A DNA stretch of 64,000 bases, from assembly GCA_017473265.1 (NCBI GenBank), contig JAFULQ010000008.1:78317-142316 (forward strand), written 5' to 3'. The stretch comes from Erysipelotrichaceae bacterium (lineage in GTDB: Bacteria > Bacillota_I > Bacilli_A > Erysipelotrichales > Erysipelotrichaceae). Below are positions 16,671 through 28,146 of the stretch, one piece after another. Positions within the stretch are counted from its first letter, which is position 1; every line of letters starts with the position of its first letter. Position numbers and translations under genes: made by a program. The notes under the pieces are model-generated. The model was given only the letters and a program-made list of their open reading frames with translations, did no database searches and was not told the DNA's origin.

Positions 16671-19600
16671 ATGACGAAAAAGACGTATAAAGTAGTTAAT
16701 TTAGGTAAAAAAGCACAACGCCGCGACTATTCAAAAGTAAGCGGTACTTTGCCATTGCCAAACCTAGTAGAAATCCAAACTGATTCTTACGAATGGTTTA
16801 AAAATGAAGGGGTTCGTGAAGTATTTAACGAAATCTATCCTATTACAAACTATGCTGGAAATATCAGTTTAAAATTTGTGGATTACGAATTTGGAACGCC
16901 AAAATATGATATTGATGAATGCAAAGTTAGAGAAGCAAACTATGCAGCTCCATTAAAAACAAAAATGGAATTGCAAATCGTTGATAACTCTACTGGTGAA
17001 GTATTAAACAAAGTGGAAGAAGTTTTCTTAGGCGAATTCCCTTTAATGACTCCAACAGGAACATTCATTATTAATGGTGCAGAACGTGTTATTGTTTCAC
17101 AAATCGTTCGTTCACCAGGGGCTTACTATAAGGTAGAGCAAGAAGATAAAACAGGTAAAGAGTTATATCTTAGCGAATTAATTCCTAGCCGTGGTACATG
17201 GTTAGAATTTATGTCAGATAGCAAAAAAGCAGCTATCGGACGCTTTATTAACATGTCTGTTGACCGTAAACGTAAGATCTTATCTACAATCTTATTCAAG
17301 GGAATTGGTATGAGCTTGAATTTAAAGAATGGGGAAGATGCGTTTAATACGGAAAATATGAAAACATTCTTACAAGCTTTGAATTTACGTGTTTATGATG
17401 TTGAAGTTGAGAATGAACAAAGAGAATTCTTAAATCAATATGCTTTATTATATACATCTGTATTCGGTAACTATGAAGAAATCGTTAATACATTAGTAAG
17501 TGATAAAGTTAAAACAACAAATCAAGCATTGTTAGAATTATATGAAAATCAACGTGCGGACGAAGTTCCAACGATTGATGGTTCTATTAACTTAATGAAC
17601 GCGAAGTTCTTTGATGCTAGAAGATACGACTTAACAAAAGCTGGTCGTTATAAACTAGGTAAGAAATTAGCAGCGTTCTCTCGTTTAGAAAACAATGTAT
17701 TAGCATGTGACATCTTAGATGTTCATGGTGATGTAGTATATCCAAAGGGTACACACATTGGTAAAAAAGAAGCTGCTGTATTAGAAAGAGAATTGAAGAA
17801 AGGTACACATATCAATGTATTACCATTCAATCACAATTTCTCTCATCCTGATGTTGTTGCATTAGATGCTAGTTGGACAAATGCTTTAGTTGGACGTATT
17901 GTTGCTGAAAGCTTCTCAGTTGAAGATGTTGATTTCGATTTAGGTACAGTATTAACTAAAGAAGATGCTGCATTCTTAAATGGAAAAGTGGAAACAGTTA
18001 GCGTATTTGGTGGTATTGCTGCTAAAGAAGTTAAGTTAACAGCTGAAAATGTTGCTTCTGTATTAGATTATGGACAACGTTTATTCTGTTTAGGTCGTTT
18101 AGTAGATGGGGAAGGTCATGATGTTGTTAAAGAAGATTATGATTTATATGTAGCTAGATATGTACCAGATGAAACGGTTTATGAATTAACAACAACTGAA
18201 GAAAATGAATTATACAAACGTGTTCAAAATGGTGAAGCATTAACTGTTTATTTGGTTGGTGCTGCTGTTCAAGAAGTTTATGCTCATACAGCTGAAAGTG
18301 ATCATGTTGTTAAGGTTATTGGTATTGACCCAATTACTGCTAAAAAGACAATTATCATTTCTGATATGTATGCTCAATACTCTTATATGTTAAATATGAT
18401 GGATGGCATCGGAGTTGAAGATGACATTGACCAATTAGGTAACCGTCGTATTCGTACAGTAGGAGAATTGATTCAAAACCAATTCCGTATTGGTTTAAGT
18501 CGTATGGAACGTGTAGTAAAAGAAAGAATGTCTATTTCTGATATTGCTACATTGACTCCAAAGAATTTAACAAATATCCGTCCTTTAACAGCGGCTATTA
18601 AAGAATTCTTTGCTAGTTCCCAATTATCTCAATTTATGGACCAACAAAACCCATTAGCAGAATTAACAAACAAACGTCGTATTTCTGCTTTAGGTCCAGG
18701 TGGATTGACTAGAGAACGTGCTGGCTTCGAAGTTCGTGACGTTCACTCTACTCACTATGGTCGTATTTGTCCAATTGAAACACCTGAAGGACCAAACATC
18801 GGATTGATTAATAACTTAACAACTTATGCTCGTGTTAATGAATATGGATTCATCCAAACACCTTATCGTTTATTAGGTGAAGATTATACAGTAACAGAAG
18901 ATGTTGTGTATTTATCTGCTGATGAAGAAATGAAATATGTTATTGCGCAAGCTAACGAAGTTAAAGATGGTAAATTAGTAAATGAAGAAGTTGTTTGTCG
19001 TTACAACACAGAAACAATTATGGCTAAACGTGATCAAGTTGAATTAGTCGACGTATCACCAAAACAAATCGTATCTGTTGCGACAGCTTGTATCCCATTC
19101 TTAGAAAACGACGATGCTTCTCGTGCGTTAATGGGTGCGAACATGCAACGTCAAGCAGTACCTCTAATTAATCCTGTAAGTCCATATGTTGGTACAGGTA
19201 TTGAGCACCGTGTTGCTACTGACTCTGGTAGTGCAATTGTTGCTCAAGAAAATGGTGTGGTTACATATGTTGATTCTAACCGTATTGTTGTAAACGGTGA
19301 TGAAGGTGAACATGTTTATAAACTACAAAAATTCCGTCGTTCTAATGCAGGTACATGTATTAACCAAAGACCTGTAGTAGTAGCTGGCGAAAGAGTAGAT
19401 CGTGGAGATATCTTAGCGGATGGTCCATCAATGCAAAATGGTGAATTGGCTTTAGGTCAAAACGTAACAATTGCATTCATGACATGGAATGGATATAACT
19501 ACGAAGATGCGATCATCATGTCTGAACGTTTAGTAAGAGAAGATGTTTATACATCTATCCATATTGAATGTTATGATATCGAAGTTCGTGAAACAAAATT

Positions 19601-20798
19601 AGGACCTGAAGAAATTACTCGTGATATTCCAAACGTTTCTGAAGCTGCATGCCGTAACTTAGATGCTAGAGGTATCGTTATGGTTGGGGCTGAAGTTAAG
19701 GAAGGAGATATCTTAGTTGGTAAGGTTACTCCTAAAGGACAAAGCGAAATTTCTCCAGAAGAAAAATTGTTATTAGCTATCTTTGGTGAAAAATCTAGAG
19801 AAGTTAGAGATAACTCTTTAAAGGTAGAACATGGTGCTGCTGGTATCGTACAATCTGTACGTATCTTCAAACGTAGCGAAGGTCATGAATTACCTCCAGG
19901 AGTAAATGAAGTTGTTAAAGTATATATCGTTCAAAAACGTAAAATCTCTGAAGGGGATAAGATGGCTGGACGCCATGGTAATAAAGGGGTAATTTCTAAG
20001 ATTCTTCCTGTAGAAGATATGCCATATTTACCAGATGGTACACCAGTAGATATCATGTTAAACCCATTCGGGGTTCCATCTCGTATGAACATTGGACAAG
20101 TACTTGAAATCCACTTAGGATTTGCAGCTAAGAAATTAGGTGTTAAGTTCGCTACTCCAGTATTCGATGGTATTAACAACGAAGAATTACAAGATATCTT
20201 AAGAGAAGCAAACAGTACAAAAGATGGTAAGACAGTATTGTACGATGGACGTACTGGTGAACCATTCGACCAACGTATTGCGGTTGGTGTAATGTACATG
20301 ATTAAACTTGCGCACATGGTTGACGATAAGTTACATGCTCGTAGTACAGGACCTTACTCTTTAGTTACTCAACAACCATTGGGTGGTAAAGCTCAACGTG
20401 GTGGTCAAAGATTTGGGGAAATGGAAGTATGGGCTCTTGAAGCTTATGGTGCAGCACATACATTACAAGAAATCTTGACTGTAAAATCAGATGATATTAC
20501 TGGTAGAACAAAAACTTATGAAGCAATCATTAAAGGTAAAGATATTCCAGAACCAGGAATTCCTGAATCATTCCGCGTATTGAAACATGAATTACAAGCA
20601 TTAGCTATTGATGTGAAGATGTTGGATGAAAATGGTCGTGAAGTAAGTTTAGAAAAGAGTGCGGAAGATGAAGCCGTTGCTCCAATTATTAAAGAAGAAA
20701 TCGAAGTTGAAGACGAAGATGTTACATCTATCGTTGAAGATGACGAAATCGTTGAAGCTGCAGTTGCTGGGTTTGATGACCTAGACATGCAGTACTAA
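16671..20798 (+). CDS. rpoB: RNA polymerase beta subunit
   Basis: Catalytic core subunit. The 1375 residues are about 180 longer than Bacillus RpoB; most of the excess lies between [11 protein letters not shown] (about residue 317) and [10 protein letters not shown] (about 583), with an acidic C-terminal tail as well. The rifampicin region reads [18 protein letters not shown], with Asn667 at the position of E. coli His526. Other hallmarks: [39 protein letters not shown] 16671 is preceded by AAGGATGG; an ATG at 16662 overlaps that site. Confidence 0.97.
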   Translation: MTKKTYKVVNLGKKAQRRDYSKVSGTLPLPNLVEIQTDSYEWFKNEGVREVFNEIYPITNYAGNISLKFVDYEFGTPKYDIDECKVREANYAAPLKTKMELQIVDNSTGEVLNKVEEVFLGEFPLMTPTGTFIINGAERVIVSQIVRSPGAYYKVEQEDKTGKELYLSELIPSRGTWLEFMSDSKKAAIGRFINMSVDRKRKILSTILFKGIGMSLNLKNGEDAFNTENMKTFLQALNLRVYDVEVENEQREFLNQYALLYTSVFGNYEEIVNTLVSDKVKTTNQALLELYENQRADEVPTIDGSINLMNAKFFDARRYDLTKAGRYKLGKKLAAFSRLENNVLACDILDVHGDVVYPKGTHIGKKEAAVLERELKKGTHINVLPFNHNFSHPDVVALDASWTNALVGRIVAESFSVEDVDFDLGTVLTKEDAAFLNGKVETVSVFGGIAAKEVKLTAENVASVLDYGQRLFCLGRLVDGEGHDVVKEDYDLYVARYVPDETVYELTTTEENELYKRVQNGEALTVYLVGAAVQEVYAHTAESDHVVKVIGIDPITAKKTIIISDMYAQYSYMLNMMDGIGVEDDIDQLGNRRIRTVGELIQNQFRIGLSRMERVVKERMSISDIATLTPKNLTNIRPLTAAIKEFFASSQLSQFMDQQNPLAELTNKRRISALGPGGLTRERAGFEVRDVHSTHYGRICPIETPEGPNIGLINNLTTYARVNEYGFIQTPYRLLGEDYTVTEDVVYLSADEEMKYVIAQANEVKDGKLVNEEVVCRYNTETIMAKRDQVELVDVSPKQIVSVATACIPFLENDDASRALMGANMQRQAVPLINPVSPYVGTGIEHRVATDSGSAIVAQENGVVTYVDSNRIVVNGDEGEHVYKLQKFRRSNAGTCINQRPVVVAGERVDRGDILADGPSMQNGELALGQNVTIAFMTWNGYNYEDAIIMSERLVREDVYTSIHIECYDIEVRETKLGPEEITRDIPNVSEAACRNLDARGIVMVGAEVKEGDILVGKVTPKGQSEISPEEKLLLAIFGEKSREVRDNSLKVEHGAAGIVQSVRIFKRSEGHELPPGVNEVVKVYIVQKRKISEGDKMAGRHGNKGVISKILPVEDMPYLPDGTPVDIMLNPFGVPSRMNIGQVLEIHLGFAAKKLGVKFATPVFDGINNEELQDILREANSTKDGKTVLYDGRTGEPFDQRIAVGVMYMIKLAHMVDDKLHARSTGPYSLVTQQPLGGKAQRGGQRFGEMEVWALEAYGAAHTLQEILTVKSDDITGRTKTYEAIIKGKDIPEPGIPESFRVLKHELQALAIDVKMLDENGREVSLEKSAEDEAVAPIIKEEIEVEDEDVTSIVEDDEIVEAAVAGFDDLDMQY

Positions 20799-20815
20799 GA
20801 AGGAGGTAAGAAATT

Positions 20816-23809
20816 ATGAATACAGCAAATTTTGCCTCAATTAAAGTGGGATTAGCTTCTCCTGATCGTATTAAAGAATGGTCTTATGGTGAAGTAAAGA
20901 AACCTGAAACAATTAACTATCGTTCTCAAAAACCTGAACGCGATGGTTTATTCTGTGAACGCATTTTCGGTCCAAGTAAGGACTGGGAATGCTATTGCGG
21001 AAAATATAAGAAAGTTCGTTACAAAGGTGTTGTTTGTGACCGTTGTGGTGTTGAAATCACTAAGTCAAGTGTACGTCGTGAACGTATGGGGCATATCGAA
21101 TTAGCAGCTCCTGTTGCTCATATTTGGTATTTAAGAGGAACACCTTCTCGTATGGCTTTATTATTAAATGTGCCACCTAAAGCATTAGAAGAAGTTGTAT
21201 ACTTTGTAAGCTGGATTGTTACTGATCCTCAAGATACAAAATTAGAATACAAACAAATTCTTTCTGAAAAAGAATATCGTGATTCTATCGCTTTATATGG
21301 TGCTGGTAGCTTTGTTGCGAAAACAGGTGCTGAAGCTGTTAAAACTTTATTAGAACAAGTAAACTTAGATCAAGAATTAACATTAGTTAAAGCTGAACTA
21401 GAAAATGCACAAGGTGATAAACGTAAGAAATTAATCAAACGTTTAGAAACAATTGAAGCATTTGTTGAATCTGATAACCAACCTGAATGGATGATTTTAA
21501 CAGTATTACCAGTTATTCCACCAGATTTACGTCCAATGTTACAATTGGATGGTGGACGTTTCGCTACAAGTGATTTAAATGACTTGTATCGTCGTGTTAT
21601 TACACGTAACAATCGTTTAAAGAAATTATTAGAATTAGGTACACCTGCAATTATCGTTCAAAACGAAAAACGTATGTTACAAGAAGCAGTTGATGCTTTA
21701 ATTGATAACGGTCGTAGAAGTAAGCCTATTACTGGTGCTGGTGGACGTTCTTTAAAATCTCTTTCTCACAGTTTGAAAGGTAAACAAGGACGTTTCCGTC
21801 AAAACTTATTAGGTAAACGTGTAGACTTCTCTGGACGTTCAGTAATTGCGGTAGGACCAGATTTGAAGATGTATCAATGTGGATTACCACGTGAAATGGC
21901 AATTCAATTATTCAAACCATTTGTAATTAATGAAATTGTTCATCGTGGTATTGCTGGAAATCCAAAAACAGCTGAAAAATTGATTGATCGTCAAGATCCA
22001 CGTGTTTGGGAAATGGTTGAATATGTAATTCAAGACCACCCAGTATTATTGAACCGTGCTCCTACGCTTCACCGTTTAGGTATTCAAGCATTCATGCCTA
22101 AATTAGTTGAAGGTCGTGCGATTCGTTTGCACCCATTAGTAACTCCTGCGTTCAACGCGGACTTCGATGGTGACCAAATGGCTGTACACGTACCTTTAAG
22201 TGAAGAAGCATGTTGCGAAGCGAAGATTTTAATGCTTGGTTCTAACAACATCTTAGGTCCTAAAGATGGTAAACCTATCGTTACTCCATCTCAAGACATG
22301 GTTTTAGGTAACTATTACTTGACAATGGAAGAAACAGCAGAAGAATTCTATGCACAAGCAGAAATGTATCGTGCATTAGATGATGAAGATTCAGCTAAAG
22401 TTTATACAAGATATGCAGAATCTGAAGGACGTATTTATAAAGATATCAATGAAGTATTGATGGCATATGAAACTAAGCAAACTCACTTGCATTCTCGTAT
22501 TGCTGTAAGAGCTTCTTCAATTAACAAAACAAGTTTCACTGAAGAACAACATGGTCAATACTTAATTACAACTGTAGGGAAAATCATTTTCAATGATATG
22601 TTCCCACAAGATTTCCCATATATTAATGAAGTAACTAAGAAAGGTGATTGTTTCATTCAAACTCCTGATAAATACTTCACACCAATGGGAAGTGATATTA
22701 AAGCGTTCATTAAATCATTACCTATTTCAAGTGCAGTAACTAAATCAAACTTAGGTGATATCATCGGTGCGATTTACAAACGTTATAGCAATGACCAAGG
22801 TGATGTATATAAAATCTTTGATAAGATTAAAGATAATGGATTTAAGTATTCAACAGCTTCTGGTATGACAGTTTCATTGGATGATATCAAAGTATCTCCA
22901 AATAAAGCGAAATACGTAGAAGAAGGTAAAGAAAAAGCCGCTGTATTAATGAAATTATACAAACGTGGTAAATTAACTGGACCTGAATGGGAAAAACACT
23001 TAAATGAATTATGGGGTGGAATCAAAGATAAACTTGGTGATGAGTTGATGGCTGCATTACCTCGTAAAAACCCTATTAACATGATGGCGACTTCTGGTGC
23101 CCGTGGTAATAAATCACACTTTACTCAGTTAGCTGGTATGCGTGGTTTAATGGGTAAACCTACTCAGTCTAAATCAACTAAAGAATATCAATCATCAATT
23201 ATCGAAGTTCCTATTTACTCTAACTTCCGTGAAGGATTAGACGTAAGTGAATTCTTCATCTCTACTCACGGTGTGCGTAAAGGGTTAACAGATACAGCGT
23301 TAAAGACTGCTGAATCTGGATACTTAACTCGTCGTTTAGTAGACGTTGCTCAAGATGTAATCGTTACTGAAGAAGATTGTGGAACAGATAAAGGTTACTT
23401 GGTTGAAAATATCGTTGACCGTAAAACAGGTACTATTGTTGAAAAACTATATGACCGTTTGGTTGGACGTTATATTAAAGAGGATATCTATGATCCTCAA
23501 ACTGGTGAATTAATCATCGAAGCTGATGAATATATCACAGAACAATTAGCTCAACGCATTGTTGATACAGGTGTTGATCATGTATATATCCGTAATACAT
23601 TCGTATGTGATTCTACATATGGTGTATGTAAGAAATGTTATGGTAAAAACATGGCTACAGGTAAAGTGGTAGAAGTTGGTGAAGCTATTGGTATTATGGC
23701 TGCTCAATCTATCGGTGAACCTGGTACACAGTTAACAATGAGAACATTCCATACTGGTGGTGTTGCTGGTGGTGGAGATATCACTCAAGGGTTACCTCGT
23801 GTAGAATAA
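20816..23809 (+). CDS. rpoC: RNA polymerase beta' subunit, N-terminal part up to an in-frame stop
   Basis: Catalytic core subunit. The 997 residues include the zinc finger [20 protein letters not shown], the Mg-binding [12 protein letters not shown] (about residue 450), the second zinc-binding Cys cluster ([11 protein letters not shown]) and the trigger-loop start [11 protein letters not shown]. The frame ends with GLPRVE and TAA at 23807-23809, where family members continue with ELFEAR. The same frame stays open from 23810 to 24673 and encodes the missing C-terminus. One G-to-T change in a Glu codon (GAA to TAA) explains it. AAGGAGGTAAG precedes ATG 20816. Confidence 0.95.
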   Translation: MNTANFASIKVGLASPDRIKEWSYGEVKKPETINYRSQKPERDGLFCERIFGPSKDWECYCGKYKKVRYKGVVCDRCGVEITKSSVRRERMGHIELAAPVAHIWYLRGTPSRMALLLNVPPKALEEVVYFVSWIVTDPQDTKLEYKQILSEKEYRDSIALYGAGSFVAKTGAEAVKTLLEQVNLDQELTLVKAELENAQGDKRKKLIKRLETIEAFVESDNQPEWMILTVLPVIPPDLRPMLQLDGGRFATSDLNDLYRRVITRNNRLKKLLELGTPAIIVQNEKRMLQEAVDALIDNGRRSKPITGAGGRSLKSLSHSLKGKQGRFRQNLLGKRVDFSGRSVIAVGPDLKMYQCGLPREMAIQLFKPFVINEIVHRGIAGNPKTAEKLIDRQDPRVWEMVEYVIQDHPVLLNRAPTLHRLGIQAFMPKLVEGRAIRLHPLVTPAFNADFDGDQMAVHVPLSEEACCEAKILMLGSNNILGPKDGKPIVTPSQDMVLGNYYLTMEETAEEFYAQAEMYRALDDEDSAKVYTRYAESEGRIYKDINEVLMAYETKQTHLHSRIAVRASSINKTSFTEEQHGQYLITTVGKIIFNDMFPQDFPYINEVTKKGDCFIQTPDKYFTPMGSDIKAFIKSLPISSAVTKSNLGDIIGAIYKRYSNDQGDVYKIFDKIKDNGFKYSTASGMTVSLDDIKVSPNKAKYVEEGKEKAAVLMKLYKRGKLTGPEWEKHLNELWGGIKDKLGDELMAALPRKNPINMMATSGARGNKSHFTQLAGMRGLMGKPTQSKSTKEYQSSIIEVPIYSNFREGLDVSEFFISTHGVRKGLTDTALKTAESGYLTRRLVDVAQDVIVTEEDCGTDKGYLVENIVDRKTGTIVEKLYDRLVGRYIKEDIYDPQTGELIIEADEYITEQLAQRIVDTGVDHVYIRNTFVCDSTYGVCKKCYGKNMATGKVVEVGEAIGIMAAQSIGEPGTQLTMRTFHTGGVAGGGDITQGLPRVE

Positions 23810-23902
23810 TTATTCGAAGCACGTTGTCCAAAACATCCTGCTTTATTAGCTAAGATTAGCGGTGAAATCACTGCTGTTGAAGAAATTGAAAACCATGGTG
23901 GT

Positions 23903-24673
23903 ATGCGTATTGTTATCAGCAATGATACAGAAAGCATCGAACACAAAGCTGATCCTACTCAAGTGATTCGTGCTTGGATTAAACCTGGTCATCAAATCGA
24001 AGCAGGTGACAAGTTAACTGAAGGTTCTGTAAATCCAAAAGAATTATTAGAAGTAGCAAATGTACAAGCTGTTCAAAACTATATCTTAAAAGAAGTTAAG
24101 AAAGTTTATGAATCTCAAGGTATTAGCATTTCTGATAAACACTTGGAAGTTATGATTCGCCAAATGTTACGTAAAGTAGTTGTTCTTGAAAGTAACGATA
24201 CAGGATTAAGCGTTGGTAAACAAATCAGCTTAATTAAGATTACTGAAAAGAATAATGAAGTATTACTTGATGGTGGAATTCCAGCTAAGTTTGGACCTAC
24301 ATTATTAGGTATTTCTAAATCTTCTGTTGAAACAGATTCATTCTTATCTGCAGCAAGTTTCCAAGAAACTACTAAAGTATTAACTGAAGCTAGTATCAAA
24401 GGAAAAGAAGATACATTACTTGGATTAAAAGAAAATGTAATCATTGGTAAATTAATCCCTGCTGGTACAGGTTCTAAAGCAGAACGTGAATCAACAACAT
24501 TAATCAATGAAATGGCTGCTGAAATGAAACGCAAAAAGTTAGAACGTTATCAACAAGATAATGAACAAAATGAAAAAGATGAATTATCATCAATCATTTC
24601 TAGTGTAGTTTCTAAAGAAGAAGCTATTATGTCTGAAGTAATTGAAGACATCGAAGAAGATATTGAAGAATAG
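23903..24673 (+). CDS. rpoC: RNA polymerase beta' subunit, C-terminal part downstream of the in-frame stop
   Basis: 256 residues from the first ATG; coding similarity actually starts at 23810 (LFEARCPKH...) in the same frame as the upstream part. This segment has the jaw and C-terminal clamp/omega-contact region, e.g. GGIPAKFGPTLLGISKSSVETDSFLSAASFQETTKVL and KLIPAGTGSKAE. There is no good ribosome site before 23903, so independent translation is unlikely. It is best read as the end of a 1285-residue RpoC, split by a sequencing error or a real nonsense change. A terminator follows. Confidence 0.9.
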   Translation: MRIVISNDTESIEHKADPTQVIRAWIKPGHQIEAGDKLTEGSVNPKELLEVANVQAVQNYILKEVKKVYESQGISISDKHLEVMIRQMLRKVVVLESNDTGLSVGKQISLIKITEKNNEVLLDGGIPAKFGPTLLGISKSSVETDSFLSAASFQETTKVLTEASIKGKEDTLLGLKENVIIGKLIPAGTGSKAERESTTLINEMAAEMKRKKLERYQQDNEQNEKDELSSIISSVVSKEEAIMSEVIEDIEEDIEE

Positions 24674-24680
24674 TAACTAA

Positions 24681-24711
24681 GAGACAATCGCAAGGTTGTC
24701 TCTTTTCTTTT
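24681..24711 (+). terminator. Terminator after rpoC
   Basis: GAGACAA (24681-24687) pairs with TTGTCTC (24696-24702), then TTTTCTTTTT. Confidence 0.85.
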
Positions 24712-24754
24712 TGTGTAAATACGTGTAAACTAATCTACGAATGAGGGAAGAAAA

Positions 24755-26305
24755 ATGAGTATTTGTGTAGTAGAAAAGTTAAGTCACGGCTTTGGAGGTC
24801 GAATTATATTTGAAGATGTCTCTTTCAGATTAAATAAAGGAGAACACATTGGACTAGTTGGTGCCAATGGTGAAGGAAAAAGTACCTTCATGAAGATTTT
24901 GACACGTAATTTAATCCCAGATGAAGGGAAAATTACTTGGTCAAATAAAGTAAAAGTTGGATACTTAGATCAACATACAGTATTAGAAAAAGGGAAAAGT
25001 ATTCGTGATGTATTAAAAACAGCATATGATGATTTGTTTGTGATTGAGCAAGAAATCAATGATGCCTATATGAAAATGTGTGATTGTTCTGAAGAAGAAA
25101 TGAATCAATTATTAGAAATGATTGGTGAATCACAAGATTACTTAGAACATCATGATTTCTATTTAATTGATGCGAAAGTTGAAGAAGTTGCTAGAGCATT
25201 AGGCTTAACAGATTTAGGATTAGATAGTGATGTTGATGAATTAAGTGGTGGCCAAAGAACGAAAATTCTATTGGCTAAGTTATTATTAGAAAAACCAGAC
25301 ATTCTATTATTAGATGAACCAACCAACTATTTAGATGAACAGCACATTGATTGGTTAAAGAAATATTTATTAGATTATGAAAATGCGTTTATTTTAATTA
25401 GTCATGATATTCCATTCTTAAATGAAGTGGTTAACGTTATTTATCATGTGGATGCACCTAAATTAACTCGTTATACAGGTAACTATGATGAATTTAAACG
25501 TGTATATGAAATTAACCAAAGACAATTAGAAGCAGCTTATAATCGCCAAGTAAAAGAAATTGAACGCTTAGAAGATTTTGTGGCTAGAAATAAAGCAAGA
25601 GTTGCGACACGTGGTATGGCTAATTCAAGAGCTAAGAAATTAGAAAAGATGGAGCGTATTGAATTAAAAGCTGAAAAACCAAAACCAGTATTTAATTTCC
25701 AAATGGGTAAAACAACAAGTAAAGTGATCTTTGATGCACAAGGTTTAGTTATTGGATATGATGAACCGCTAAGCAAACCAATGAAATTAGAACTAGAACG
25801 TGGTAAGAAAATTGCTTTAACTGGAGCTAATGGTTTAGGTAAATCTACATTATTAAAAAGCTTATTAGGTATTATTCCAGAAATTGAAGGTAAAGTAGAT
25901 TTAGGGGAAAATTTACAAATTGGTTATTTTGAACAAGAAGTAAAAGAATCAGATAAAAACTGTATTGATGAGTTATGGGATGAATATCCAAGTATGTTAC
26001 AAGTAGAAGTACGAGCTGCTTTAGCTAAATGTGGATTAACAAACCAACAAATTGAATCAAAAGTAAAAGTTTTATCTGGTGGAGAACAAGCAAAATTACG
26101 TTTATGTAAATTGATTCAAAAACCTTGTAATGTCTTAATTCTAGATGAACCAACAAACCATTTAGATCAAGATGCGAAAGATGAATTAAAACGTGCATTA
26201 AAAGAATATCCAGGAACTATTTTATTAGTATGTCATGAACGTGATTTCTATGAAGATATTGTAGAAGAAGTTTGGGATATGTCTCAATATAGTTTAAAGA
26301 AATAG
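24755..26305 (+). CDS. ABC-F family ATPase
   Basis: 516-residue cytosolic protein with two ABC ATPase domains and no membrane spans, the ABC-F plan (Uup/EttA/YdiF and antibiotic-resistance relatives) that acts on ribosomes. First domain: GANGEGKS, LSGGQ, LLLDEPTNYLD; second: GANGLGKS, LSGGE, LILDEPTNHLD. A charged linker with coiled-coil character lies between (about residues 240-310). Whether it is a housekeeping translation factor or gives drug protection cannot be told. The TTG-started membrane gene follows within ten bases. Confidence 0.9.
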   Translation: MSICVVEKLSHGFGGRIIFEDVSFRLNKGEHIGLVGANGEGKSTFMKILTRNLIPDEGKITWSNKVKVGYLDQHTVLEKGKSIRDVLKTAYDDLFVIEQEINDAYMKMCDCSEEEMNQLLEMIGESQDYLEHHDFYLIDAKVEEVARALGLTDLGLDSDVDELSGGQRTKILLAKLLLEKPDILLLDEPTNYLDEQHIDWLKKYLLDYENAFILISHDIPFLNEVVNVIYHVDAPKLTRYTGNYDEFKRVYEINQRQLEAAYNRQVKEIERLEDFVARNKARVATRGMANSRAKKLEKMERIELKAEKPKPVFNFQMGKTTSKVIFDAQGLVIGYDEPLSKPMKLELERGKKIALTGANGLGKSTLLKSLLGIIPEIEGKVDLGENLQIGYFEQEVKESDKNCIDELWDEYPSMLQVEVRAALAKCGLTNQQIESKVKVLSGGEQAKLRLCKLIQKPCNVLILDEPTNHLDQDAKDELKRALKEYPGTILLVCHERDFYEDIVEEVWDMSQYSLKK

Positions 26306-26315
26306 AGGTGAGAAC

Positions 26316-26657
26316 TTGAGAAAGTTAAGTATTTCATTAATTATTAATGGTGTATCATTATATTTAATATCAAATCTATTTGATGGAATAACGATTCAAA
26401 CATCTGCTTTAGTAGCGATGACATTGATATTTTGTGTATTGAATACCATTGTTAAACCAATTTTGGAATTATTTGCATTGCCATTTACGATTATGACATT
26501 AGGATTGTTTTCGTTAGTGGTTAATGGTGTAGTATTAAATTTAGCATTTGCATTTGTGAAAGGTGCATCATGCGATTCGCTAATTACTTGCATTGGAGCA
26601 AGTATTGTTTTATCAATTTTAAATACGGGATTACAAGCTATATTTGGAGAAGATTAG
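26316..26657 (+). CDS. YvlD-like (phage holin family 4) membrane protein
   Basis: 113 residues with four hydrophobic segments, of the YvlD group often labelled 'phage holin family'. Hallmarks are FCVLNTIVKPILELFALPFTI and the final LSILNTGLQ. The start is TTG at 26316, with GAGGTGA (26305-26311) four bases before it; no ATG fits. It lies between an ABC-F gene and a lipoprotein gene and nothing else phage-like is near, so the holin label should not be taken as function. Confidence 0.8.
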   Translation: MRKLSISLIINGVSLYLISNLFDGITIQTSALVAMTLIFCVLNTIVKPILELFALPFTIMTLGLFSLVVNGVVLNLAFAFVKGASCDSLITCIGASIVLSILNTGLQAIFGED

Positions 26658-26658
26658 T

Positions 26659-27975
26659 ATGAAGAAAGTATTTATATTGTTATTTTGTTTGTGTTTATTG
26701 TGTGGATGTAATACAAATACATCTAAAAATGTAAAACCAGCAGGTTCGGATTTAAAAATTATGGTAGCTACTGATATGCACTTTTTAGCAAGCGAATGTC
26801 ATGATGGTGGTGAAACATCACAAGCGATTTACAATGTTCGTGATGGGAAAATGGTTGAATATGGAAAAGAAATTATCATGGCATTTGTGGATGCGTGTAT
26901 TGAAGAAAATGCTGATGCGGTTTTATTGACGGGTGATTTAACATACAATGGAGAACGTGCATCACATGAAGAGTTGGCGATGCTTTTACAACCATTGTCT
27001 GAAGCGAATATTGATGTTTTGATTATGCCTGGGAATCATGATATTCGTAATCCAAATGCGTATTCATTTGAAGGTGATGAAGCTTTTTATGTAAATACAG
27101 TTGAAGCTGAAGATTTTGAAACGATTTATGAAAATTATGGATTTAAGGATGCTTATAAAAGAGATGAGCATTCATTGAGTTATTTATATAAATTAAGCGA
27201 AGATATTTGGTTTATGGTGCTTGATGTAAATGGATATGAATGGAATTCGATGTTTGGTTTAAATAGTGAAGGGAAAATCAAACAAGAGACATTGAAGTGG
27301 GCTGAAGAATGTTTTAAATTAGCAAGCAGAAAAGGTGCTACAATTCTAACCGCAACTCACCACTCGCTTTTAAAAAATGAGTATCTTCATTCGGAAGATT
27401 ATCGAATCACATATAATGCCAATCAGTTTATGCAGTTGATGGCAAAATATGGTTCTTTAGTTAATTTCAGTGGACATATTCATGCACAATCGATTGTCAA
27501 AAATGAAGTAGATACTGTATCTTTATTTGATATCACAACCGAATCATTGGTTGTGGCAGAAAATAACTATGGCGTCGTTACTATTTCGGATTCGAATCTA
27601 GTATATGAAGCAAAAAGCTTAGATGTCGATGGATGGGCTAAAAAACAAGGAATTACTGATGAAAATTTATTGAATTTTCACCAATATGCTTGGCAACATT
27701 ATTATGATGTGTCTTATAACTTGTTTTTAGGCAATTATGACAATTTAGAAGTAAATCAAAAAGTAAAAGAAGATATTGCTAGTTTGTTTGCATATTTGAA
27801 TCCCTATTATTTTAGTGGTCGTATGGATGAGGTTGCTAGTCAAATTACAGAGCATCCAGGCTATGTAGCATTACAAAAAAATAGTGATGTTTTTTCCACA
27901 AATTACCTTGAATCTATGCTTGCTGAGAGGGATTGTTTACAACGAAAAATAGAGATCACAGATATAAGAAAATAG
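26659..27975 (+). CDS. Metallophosphoesterase lipoprotein
   Basis: 438-residue exported calcineurin-like phosphoesterase. It has a lipobox LCGC with lipidated Cys17, and all metal-binding motifs: ATDMHF, LTGDLTYNGER, PGNHDIRN, ATHHSLL and FSGHIHAQ. The C-terminal 150 residues are helical and unassigned. Substrate is unknown; relatives cleave phosphodiesters outside the membrane. It starts one base after the upstream stop, so translation is coupled. The rpsL promoter lies just after it. Confidence 0.87.
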   Translation: MKKVFILLFCLCLLCGCNTNTSKNVKPAGSDLKIMVATDMHFLASECHDGGETSQAIYNVRDGKMVEYGKEIIMAFVDACIEENADAVLLTGDLTYNGERASHEELAMLLQPLSEANIDVLIMPGNHDIRNPNAYSFEGDEAFYVNTVEAEDFETIYENYGFKDAYKRDEHSLSYLYKLSEDIWFMVLDVNGYEWNSMFGLNSEGKIKQETLKWAEECFKLASRKGATILTATHHSLLKNEYLHSEDYRITYNANQFMQLMAKYGSLVNFSGHIHAQSIVKNEVDTVSLFDITTESLVVAENNYGVVTISDSNLVYEAKSLDVDGWAKKQGITDENLLNFHQYAWQHYYDVSYNLFLGNYDNLEVNQKVKEDIASLFAYLNPYYFSGRMDEVASQITEHPGYVALQKNSDVFSTNYLESMLAERDCLQRKIEITDIRK

Positions 27976-28011
27976 TTGTAAAAAAATTATTAAAAATATT
28001 AAAAATTTTTG

Positions 28012-28041
28012 TTGACAGTGTGAAGTTGATAATAGTATACT
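28012..28041 (+). promoter_or_regulatory. rpsL operon promoter
   Basis: TTGACA (28012-28017), 18-base spacer, TATACT (28036-28041). The upstream 30 bases are A/T tracts (AAAAATATTAAAAATTTTT), an UP-like element shared with the rplK and rpsJ promoters. Confidence 0.88.
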
Positions 28042-28049
28042 AATCATGC

Positions 28050-28140
28050 TATGCGGAATATGGCTCTAGAAATAGAGCCAATTCGTTGGAGAAGAAAAGA
28101 CACACCTGAAACCGTGTGTCATAAAATCGAAAGGAGGAAA
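28050..28140 (+). ncRNA. rpsL leader with two hairpins
   Basis: TGGCTCTA (28061-28068) pairs perfectly with TAGAGCCA (28073-28080) over a GAAA tetraloop. GACACAC (28099-28105) pairs with GTGTGTC (28114-28120). No U-tract follows either, so they look like protein-binding or mRNA-stabilising structures rather than terminators. An open frame from 28051 runs into rpsL but lacks a ribosome site. Confidence 0.65.
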
Positions 28141-28146
28141 TGTTGC

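Noticed and set aside
23807..23809. TAA decoded as an amino acid (alternative genetic code)
   Set aside because: Many intact genes here end in TAA at the expected length (for example secY neighbours, tuf, nusG), so general reassignment is excluded.
26316..26657. Prophage remnant, because of the 'phage holin family' type protein
   Set aside because: The YvlD group is chromosomal in many bacteria and no other phage gene lies nearby.
28051..28146. Leader peptide or N-terminal extension of S12
   Set aside because: The frame is open but lacks a ribosome site, contains both leader hairpins, and S12 has a perfect start at 28147.
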